From positions 3,942,501 to 4,006,500 of the forward strand of contig CP126201.1 of NCBI GenBank assembly GCA_030272155.1: a stretch of DNA of 64,000 bases, in the 5' to 3' direction. The DNA is from Tetradesmus obliquus. Lineage: Eukaryota > Chlorophyta > Chlorophyceae > Sphaeropleales > Scenedesmaceae. This document shows positions 57,066-64,000 of this stretch, piece after piece. Within the stretch, counting starts at the first letter, position 1. Every line of letters starts with the position of its first letter. Both the position numbers and the translations under genes were made by a program. The notes under the pieces are model-generated. The model saw nothing but the letters and a program-made list of their open reading frames with translations. It was not told the DNA's origin and ran no database searches.

Positions 57066-58159
57066 GGTACATTGGATTAATCATAGATGCCTCAGACAAG
57101 GGGTACCAGAAGCCCTGCAGCGTTCAAGTGTAATAAGCTGTTGCAGCTGGCACAGCCATGTGGGACGTCGGGGTCCTGGCAGCCAACTGGACAGTGTCTG
57201 GCAGCAGCTTCTGGACGTGTTTTGAGCAGAGCACATGTTGAAACACAAGGTGCATGCTGTGCTGCTGCAGGTTGGAGGGGACAGCCTGCGCGCGTTTGCA
57301 CACTTCATCACGCCCAACCTGGCTATGGGCAAGTGGAGCTTCTACATCATCTTTGGTGCCGTGCAGCTGATGCTGTCCATGGTGAGCAGGCTGCAGCGTT
57401 GCATGTCGTCATGTAGATGTTAGGCTTCCTACACAGCACACAGCATTTCTTCGCTGACCGCACCTCCTGCTGCGTCAGCTGCATCCTGGGACAGCATCTG
57501 GGCAGCTGTTTGACCGCTGAACCTTGCAGAGCATGTGTTCCGGCAACCTGCAGAGCACGTGTTCCTGGAAAGGCATATATATTGACGTTCCGGCAGGAAA
57601 CTGGCGCAAGCTCAGCAGTGCTGGGTGTGGTGCCTGACGTGCTGCTGCTGCTTGCTGCTGCTGCTGCTGCTGCTGCAGCTGCCCACCTTCAACGAGCTGA
57701 GCATGGTGTCGCTGCTGGGAGCAGTCATGAGCGTGGCTTACTGCGTCATTGCAATCGTGAGTATTTAGTTCAGTTTTGGCAGTCGATTGAGCTTTGGGGG
57801 ATGCGTTTATGAGTGTCGCAGATCACAGTTGTGTGGGTGCCAGCGCGCAGTGATGAACGTGGCCTGCTGCATCTTGGCAATTGTGAGTGTTGGTTGCGGC
57901 CATGCAGCTGCGTGATGTGCAGCTTGTACAGCAAGTTGCAAGTAACTTGCAGGCTGTCATGATTAACCGTGCGTGATGCAATTCCCCTGCACACACACAT
58001 TGGAACCTCGTGCAGGCGCTGACTATTGCATGTTGCAATGTTTTGTGCTCCTTTCTTTCAACTTCCAGGTGATGAGTGCGCGCGTGCACCCCGCCAAGGG
58101 CACCGTCAACTATGCACCAAACAGGCTACCCCTCCTGACAGCAGCTGCTGTGTGTCTGC

Positions 58160-58220
<61 letters not shown>

Positions 58221-60035
58221 ACTGCAGGTGGTGAGTGCGCGCGTGCACCCCGCCAAGGGCACAGTCAACTACGCACCCGAGGCAGTGGAGCGCACCCCAA
58301 TCGAGCGCACCATGGGCATCTTCAATGCACTCACCACGGTGCTGTTTGCATACGGTGAGTTGCGAAACTGAATAAGATTGCGGTTTGATGCATCAGCTGT
58401 GTGAGGGTTATGGGCATCTTCAATGCACTGACCACGGTGCTGTTCGCATACGGTGAGCTGGCAAGAGATCAGCAACCGCGCCAGCCTGTTGCAGCAGTGG
58501 CGTGTAGGCAGAAGAGCGCACCACGGTTGTAAGGGTGCCAGCAGCACAGTTGCAGCGCTTCTGGGGCGCCATACGAGACCGTCAGCGTGAACGGCATGTG
58601 ATTAGCAGCACTTGTGACATCGGTGACTTGGTCACCTGACGTCCGCATCCTCAAAACAACGCCTCTTCTACGTGCCCTGAAGCAAAGCGCTGAACTTGTG
58701 CTGCTGCTGCTGCTGCTGCTGCTGCTGCAGGCGGCCACAACATGGCGCTGGAGATCCAGGCCACACTGCCCATCAATGAGCAGCACAAGTCCAGCGTGCC
58801 TCGCATGGAGCGGGCCGTGCACATCACCTTTGTGGTGACTGCGCTAGCCTACCTGCTGGTGTCAATCTTTGGCTTCTATGCCTTTGGCACGAGCGTTGCT
58901 GACAACGTGCTGCTGACCTTCTCTCACGGGCCCACCAGCTGGGTGGTGGCCATGACAGGTGGGCTGCTGCTGCTGCTGTTTGTCTGTTGTGTGCTGCATT
59001 CGTGTTACCATAACCAGTGGTTGCCTCCAGCATGTCAGATCCTGCTGGGAATCCTGCTGGGCGGTGGCAATTACAGGTGGGCTGCTGCCGTCTTTGCTGC
59101 TGCTATTTGTGCACCTGTGTGCTGATCTCATTCAGCAATTGCGGATCATGTCTGATAACATGCCAGGTCATCAGATTTGATATGTTTCAATGTGCTGGAA
59201 TATGGCCGGCATGCTGCTGACCCTGGTGGCATGCAGCTCTGCTGCCAAACCAAAAGCCTCACCCGCTGCTGCTGCTGCTGCCGCAGACATGTTTGTGGTG
59301 GTGCACGTGCTGGCGGCCTACCAGGTGTACATCAACCCGGTCTTCATCATGTGCGAGGCCTCGCTGGCGCGCCGCACGCGTGGCGGCAGCGTGAATGTGA
59401 TCGTGCAGACGCTGCTGCGCATGTCTCTGGTGGTGGGCGTGACTGTGGTGGCGGTGCTGATCCCGTTCTTCGGCTCGCTCATGGTGAGTGGTTTGACAGC
59501 TCGAGATAGAGAAAAAGGGATTAGTGGATGTGTGTTGGTGCACGGTTGGTGTGGTGTGACTGTGGTGGCGGTGCTGATCCCCTTCTTTTGGTCCCTCATG
59601 GTGAGTGATGACTGAGATTGGGCTGTCAGCTTGAGGTAATGGAAGTACTGAATAATGGTTGTGTGCTGGTGCTGGGCGTGACTGTGGTGGCGGTGCTGAT
59701 CCCTTTCTTCGCCTCGTTCATGGTGAGTGGTTGACAGCTTGACTGGCTGCTTGAGGTTTGAAATCCGGATGTATCAGATGTATGGTGTGGCGTGTCTGTG
59801 GTGGCGGTGCTGATCCCCTTTTTCGGCTCCCTCATGGTGAGTGTGGAGGATATGCCGTCTCAAGAGTCAGCAGCAGCTGCACAAGTGACGCCGCAACATC
59901 ACTGGCTGTTGCTGTGTCTGCTGTGTTGCATTGAGACTGGCGGTGAGCGTCACTGTGCCTGCTGTCTGTGCCTCCTCAAGCTCAAGCTTGTAGCCCCTGC
60001 TGCTTCAACAGCCATCTTTAACAGCATTATTGGCA

Positions 60036-60079
<44 letters not shown>

Positions 60080-60294
60080 AGGGCCTGTTTGGAGCCATCG
60101 GCATCACCCCCACCACCTTCACGCTGCCACCCCTGCTGTGGCTGATGCTGAAGCAGCCCGCCAAGTGGAGCTTTGACTGGTGCCAGAACTGGTTCCTGGT
60201 CATTATTACTGGCCTGATGGGAGTGCTTGGCACGATCGGGGCACTGTATGGCATCATTAATGCTGCATCAACATACCACCTGTTTGCAAACTGA
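55709..60294 (+). CDS. AAAP-family amino-acid permease
   Basis: Eleven exons join in frame to 457 residues: 55709-55809, 56019-56071, 56268-56340, 56603-56689, 56905-57010, 57271-57381, 57679-57756, 58228-58354, 58731-58958, 59287-59483, 60082-60294. Membrane-protein composition with about ten or eleven hydrophobic segments. Family motifs include HSITGMLGAGVLGLP (TM1, the conserved GxGxLxLP), SWYTYLLLARMHE, NALTTVLFAYGGHN (the FA(Y)xGH signature), LEIQATLP, and AFGTSVADNVLLTF. AAAP permeases move amino acids, or auxin in some plant members, with protons across the plasma or vacuole membrane; substrate cannot be told from sequence. Several exon edges (exons 5, 7, 8, 9, 10) have extra copies in flanking introns, and CTG tracts precede several acceptors. 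Confidence 0.9.
56798..56845 (+). repeat. Copy of the 5' edge of permease exon 5 with acceptor
   Basis: CTGCAG| then ATATGA, shortly followed by GGGCCCTCGCAAGGGCAAGC coding GPRKGKL, is a shortened copy of the exon 5 start at 56905, where GPRKGKLALLP occurs. It lies upstream of the true acceptor and lacks the DQLSCYVL part. Confidence 0.78.
57641..57678 (+). repeat. CTG tract ending in the acceptor of permease exon 7
   Basis: CTG units broken by one CTTG run straight into CTGCAG| at 57678; the exon begins at 57679. Confidence 0.85.
57850..57882 (+). repeat. Copy of the 3' edge of permease exon 7 with donor
   Basis: Sequence coding VMNVACCILAI followed by GTGAGT is a diverged copy of VMSVAYCVIAI plus GTGAGT (true end 57756), about 126 bases downstream. 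Confidence 0.78.
58069..58117 (+). repeat. Copy of the 5' edge of permease exon 8 with acceptor
   Basis: CCAG| then sequence coding VMSARVHPAKGTVNYAP, the same as the true exon 8 start at 58228 (VVSARVHPAKGTVNYAP). The copy has a better pyrimidine tract than the true site but no donor behind it, so it cannot stand as an exon without retaining the CTG tract that follows. Confidence 0.88.
58157..58218 (+). repeat. (CTG) tract, about 20 units, before permease exon 8
   Basis: Uninterrupted CTG run separating the exon-edge copy at 58069 from the true exon 8. It ends about ten bases before the acceptor CTGCAG|. Confidence 0.92.
58409..58452 (+). repeat. Copy of the 3' edge of permease exon 8 with donor
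   Basis: MGIFNALTTVLFAYG plus GTGAGC recurs 98 bases after the true exon end (58354), nearly identical. Confidence 0.92.
58701..58730 (+). repeat. CTG tract forming the acceptor of permease exon 9
   Basis: Ten CTG units run directly into CAG|; exon 9 starts at 58731. Confidence 0.9.
59556..59836 (+). repeat. Three-copy array of the 3' edge of permease exon 10
   Basis: The exon 10 end (VTVVAVLIPFFGSLM plus GTGAGTG, true end 59483) recurs ending at 59600, 59721 and 59836, reading VLIPFFWSLM, VLIPFFASFM and VLIPFFGSLM. Spacing is 115-121 bases and all copies keep ATG|GTGAGTG. Confidence 0.93.
60038..60081 (+). repeat. CTG tract forming the acceptor of permease exon 11
   Basis: About 14 CTG units end in CAG| at 60081; the last exon begins at 60082. 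Confidence 0.92.
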
Positions 60295-63018
60295 GCTTGC
60301 TGTTGTGTGTGCAGCAGCAGATGCAGCTCCAGCTGCTGCACTGACGCAGCGGCATTGGTGTAGTGGACAGCAGTAGATGCTGTATGCTGAAGAAGGTGTG
60401 CAAGGCATTCAACCCAGATGTTGCAGAGATTGTTTCATCATAGTCGGACGAAGTGTGTTCTGAACTTGCCCAAAGTTTCCCCTGCATGTCTACTTTGCGT
60501 GCCTGGCCTAGCTGCCTTGTCTTTGCCCTGCGGTGACGCAGTGAGGCAGGCTCTGCCATGTTGCCACCATGCACAGCAGCTGTGCAGGTGTGACGAGTAC
60601 TGCAATTATTCATGCCTGCGCGTGCCCCCAGTGAGGCATACTGCAGCAGTGTGGATTCGCACATAAAACTGCACCTTTTTTTGCAGCGTGCTTGGAACTT
60701 GCAAGCAGTTATGCCTGAGTGACACAGCTTGTGTCACTACAGGAAGTGCAGCATGGTGAGGGGTGCGGGCGGCAGTAGCATCAGCGCCCATAAACTAGTT
60801 ATGGCTGTAGCGCACGAAACACGTTTTGTTTATGGCAGTGGCACACGCAACACGTTGTGCTGTATGATCCACTTCCGGTGGTGATATGAGTTGTTGAGCG
60901 CCTTCAGCGTCTGCTGGCAGGCCCTCAGAGTGCCGCATCTTGTGTGGTGCAGGTGGGCTCTGCAAATTTTTGCTGCCTAGCTTTTTTTCAACATAGGTTG
61001 TTACAGTTTCCGCGTCCTGCGTTGTATGTTTGTCAAGTTGTATGATGTTGGGATGATGCGGCATGCGCGGCATGCGCTGTGCTTTTGCTGATGCACAGCA
61101 GTAGATGGGGCAGGTTATAATGCTCCTTTTTGCCAACATGATCGTTGGGGCGCGATGGTAGGATGGCTCTCCGCCGCAATCTATGATAAGCTATCGTAAG
61201 CGTGTTGCAGCAAGGGTGGTGTCCAGACTTCAAACAGCGCATGCAGGCATGCTTGCATGCCCTGTGAAGAGAGGGGCTGTGTTGTTTTGGTGGAGCATAC
61301 TTGCACACGGCTTTTGTGCTGTGAGAGCCAACCCACTTGGGCAGGCCACAGACCTTAACAAGGTTGCAACTGTTGCTGTGCACAATCCATATCGTAGTAT
61401 GTTCACAGAGAGTTTGCATATAGCATGAAATGTATGTTTACGGTAGAGCAAAACGCCAATGGAGACTGATGCAAGATGTGGCAAGCACAAAACTTGGCAG
61501 GAGTGTGTGCATGCATGCTCGTGGTATGCAAGTTGCATGGTGAACTGCACACAGTCCATGAGTGTGCTGTACTGCATGGATCTGCTGTGGAGTGTGAGCG
61601 CTGCCGTACTGTACGGCTGTTGGCGACAGCCGTGTAGTGCATCAGGCTTATCGTCGATGACTCTGAACCCAGCGACTGAATGGAAACTTCACTCGGTGCT
61701 TTAGCATGGCGTTGATCTGGCCAAGAATTACAGTTTTCCGGCATATACTCCTGGAGCCATTATCAGTGTCTCCTACCAGCCCTTTACCAGTCTCGTCTAC
61801 CAGCCCTTCCCGCACAGTCAAAAACCCGGTAGTCAAAACCCCATTGATGGCCACTCATCGCATGCAAGTGCACTTGCAAGTGCAACGTGACCAACCAACC
61901 TGTAAGCACCCGCAAAGCAAAGCATCTCACGACTGCAGAGCCTGCAGTCAGTTGCCAGAGCAGCCACATGCCACTGGCCTGCCTGAATGTCGGGCCTGAC
62001 AACTTAGAAAGCCGGAGATCCGGAAGCACAGATACACGTACATCAATACAAAGGACGTAATCAAAGTTGCGTGCATACTATGCATACTATGTGGTGTGAC
62101 ACCACATGCACGCAGGTAGCCCTGTCCAGGTTCAAACCGCTGATATGGAAAACTGACAGGACACCATGCAATACTCTCCGCAACTTTCACACAACATGTG
62201 GTACTTCTGGTACATCCGGCCTGGTCAAACATACAGCGTGGTCAAAACACCAAAGCCTGCAGTTGACCAGCAATCAAGTCACACACTATGGCTGCGGTGT
62301 GCGCGCCAGCAACTCAGCCCATAAGCGCCTTCTTCCTCCAACTGAACACTGGACAAATGGCAAAACAACTTGGCAAGTTTAAACACGCAAAGAGAACCAT
62401 TGCAGTCGCAACATTCACAGACACAGTCAAAACCGCAATCAAGCGCATCGTGGGAACAGCCGCTGGTCCTGGCCCTTCCTGCAACAGCAGCGACCTGCAC
62501 AGTCATACCAGCAACCAGCGTCACAGCCTCACAGGGTGGAGCACTTGCGCCTGAACCCTGTCTCAAGCCATGTGAAAACAATGGACTTGGCGTGCTGCCT
62601 CAACGAATTGACCGCCACACACCCGCTGCCCTGGCGTGCATCCAACTCCAAAAACTGTAGTAGCTGTTGCGGCACGCCAAGCAGCTGCGACTGCAGCAGC
62701 TGTGATAGAGGCGCATACCTTTGACACCTGCCTGCGACCTAATACATGCTGCTGCTGCCACAGCAGCAGATGCAGCACAAAAAAACATCAGGCCCTAAGG
62801 CTTCTGTAGATGCTGCTGCTGCTGCTGCTGCTGCAGCACAAAAAACGTGTGTCAGCAGCATTCAATCACAAGCGACTCCATTCCACAGGCCCTCTTGTGA
62901 GGGCACGTCAAACCTCACCAGCTGCTGCTGCTGCTGCTCTTGGCCCGCCGCCTCCCTCTGTTTGCCTACCTGCGCTGAACATTGCAGACCCTCCAGCTGA
63001 GGCACCCCAGCGCACACC

Positions 63019-63053
<35 letters not shown>

Positions 63054-63278
63054 ACAGCCAGCCGCTGTACACTGTGCTGCTGGTACAGCACCTGCACCTC
63101 ACACGTCAGGCCTTGCAGCTGAGGCACCTATACACACCAGCTGCTGCTGCTACAGTCGCCTACTGGTACAGCACCTGCACCTCACACGTCAGGCCCTCCA
63201 GCTGAGGCACCTCAGCACATACCGCCTGCTGCTGCTGCTGCTACTACTAGCACCAGCTACTAGCTGTAGTACAGTCGC
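60295..63278. other. Convergent 3' intergenic space, permease / raffinose-synthase-like
   Basis: About 3 kb between opposing stops, the longest gene-free stretch here. The right end contains CTG runs and copies of the last coding segment of the neighbouring gene. A short perfect inverted word (GTGGTGTGACACCAC) lies near 62091-62105. Short open frames near 61650-62030 on the minus strand show no family resemblance. No RNA gene or transposon was recognised. Confidence 0.45.
62970..63215 (-). repeat. Copies of the terminal coding segment and stop of the raffinose-synthase-like gene
   Basis: The last coding bases (VPQLEGLQCEVQVLYQ and TAG, true stop 63279-63281) recur at about 63215-63162, where the TAG is also kept, and 63130-63066. 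A shorter fragment occurs near 63005-62970. The copies are separated by CTG/CAG runs. They lie beyond the stop codon, so they are in the presumed 3' UTR or flank. Confidence 0.88.
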
Positions 63279-64000
63279 CTACTGGTACAGCACCTGCACC
63301 TCGCACTGCAGACCCTCCAGCTGGGGCACCTCAAACTCAAGCCGGTTCGTGAACTCATCCCACTGAAAGTTGTGCGAGTTGAGGTTCACCAGAACCCTAG
63401 CAGGCCGCACAGACGAGTATGCAAGGAAACGCCCACAGCCCTTGAGCTGCAATGCAGCAACAGCACTCGGCGAGCCGCCCACAGCCGCCGCTGCTGCCGC
63501 CGCAACCACCGGGCTGCTGCTGCTGCCCCTGCTGCCGCCGTTACCACCCGCCGCTGCTGCTGCTGCTGTTTGCGCGTGTGCATGCGCAGGTGCCAGCTGG
63601 CAGCTGCCCACTGCGCCGCCGCCATTGAACATATCGACTAGCCCCAGTGGAGCGAACCTGACTGAGCCGCAGACCTGCAGGGGGCTCACCCACACTAAGT
63701 CTGAGCCTGAGGGCCCCAATGCTACACTAATGCTGCCACTGCTGGGTACCACTGCCAACTCCTCCGTATCATACCGATACATCGCAAACAGCTGCTGCTG
63801 CTGCTGCTGCTGCTGCTGGGGTGGAGCTGCTGCTGCTGCGGCGCCGTCCACGCCGGCCGCTGCCGCTGCGTCCGCCCACCTGCTGCTGCCCCCATCACCA
63901 TCAGCATCAGCGTCAGCAGCCGCACTGCTGTGTGCAGGCTGCCGCAGGGTTTCAACGTCGCCTGGCGTCACAGCTGTGGTGAGGGTGCTGCCGCGCTTGT
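63279..64000 (-). CDS. Raffinose synthase / seed-imbibition (SIP1)-like glycosyl hydrolase, C-terminal part
   Basis: Open to the right edge; only the last 240 codons are in the window, with no intron seen. LVWVSPLQVCGSVRFAPLGL and DMFNGGGAV match the conserved end of the raffinose-synthase/SIP1 family (GH36-like; FAPIGLxxMxNxGGA), and LKGCGRFLAYSSVRPARVLV matches GxGxFxAYSSxxP. The upstream TLTTAVTPGDVETL resembles the family's VxxxDV segment. Members transfer galactose from galactinol to sucrose or hydrolyse alpha-galactosides. The catalytic part lies outside the window, so the reaction cannot be judged. Gln, Ala and His-Ala inserts from triplet runs interrupt the domain. Confidence 0.8.
   Translation of the reverse strand, partial: KRGSTLTTAVTPGDVETLRQPAHSSAAADADADGDGGSSRWADAAAAAGVDGAAAAAAPPQQQQQQQQQLFAMYRYDTEELAVVPSSGSISVALGPSGSDLVWVSPLQVCGSVRFAPLGLVDMFNGGGAVGSCQLAPAHAHAQTAAAAAAGGNGGSRGSSSSPVVAAAAAAAVGGSPSAVAALQLKGCGRFLAYSSVRPARVLVNLNSHNFQWDEFTNRLEFEVPQLEGLQCEVQVLYQ

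Noticed and set aside
61640-62060. Minus-strand frame with VREGLVDETGKGLVGDTDNG as a transposon or gene fragment
   Set aside because: It arises from a short internal repeat (ACCAGCCCTT words) and has no extension or recognisable domain.

Overview
The window looks like nuclear DNA of a green alga, most likely a chlorophycean. It carries plastid-targeted genes (TOC159-type import receptor, HEP2-type zinc-ribbon chaperone, plastid rhodanese), ciliary genes (outer-dynein-arm docking subunit, BBS8, an FSIP1-like protein) and a pherophorin-style Pro-rich surface glycoprotein. Genes are broken by many short GT-AG introns, and CAG/CTG runs are very dense in exons and introns. The order within Chlorophyceae is not settled; a lineage such as Sphaeropleales, with cilia confined to part of the life cycle, is only a guess.

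Layout, left to right: ODA docking-complex DC2-like gene (-, cut by the left edge, 5' end 2053); plastid rhodanese (+, 2501-5531); TOC159-like receptor (-, 6900-15945); HEP2-like zinc ribbon (-, 16910-18409); fatty acyl-CoA reductase (-, 20003-24299); MCMDC2-like inactive MCM (-, 25271-30212); FSIP1-like protein (+, 30606-35725); GPI-type Pro/Ala-rich surface glycoprotein (-, 36945-40594); BBS8/TTC8 (-, 41002-47011); F-box-like protein with a low-complexity tail (+, 47580-49822); an intronless low-complexity protein of unknown function (+, 51564-54071); AAAP amino-acid permease (+, 55709-60294); raffinose-synthase/SIP1-like gene (-, stop at 63279, cut by the right edge). Exon models were assembled by hand from splice signals, reading-frame continuity and remembered family sequences. 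Most close exactly in frame; doubtful junctions are flagged.

Three gene pairs are divergent with short shared 5' spaces: DC2/rhodanese (about 0.45 kb), MCMDC2/FSIP1 (about 0.4 kb) and BBS8/F-box (about 0.57 kb). Three ciliary genes and one meiotic-type gene in one window suggest that the organism keeps a ciliated, sexual stage.

The most striking feature is recurrent duplication of exon edges. In eight of the thirteen genes a short segment spanning an exon-intron junction (about 20-70 nt of exon end, the splice site and some intron) is repeated one to six times inside the adjoining intron. Copies of a 5' splice site lie downstream of the true exon; copies of a 3' splice site lie upstream. In BBS8 both edges of one TPR exon are copied, and two copies are bounded by splice-like AG/GT and would add 22 residues in frame. 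In the raffinose-synthase-like gene the terminal coding segment with its stop codon is copied into the 3' region. Many CTG tracts sit directly before 3' splice sites and may be related.
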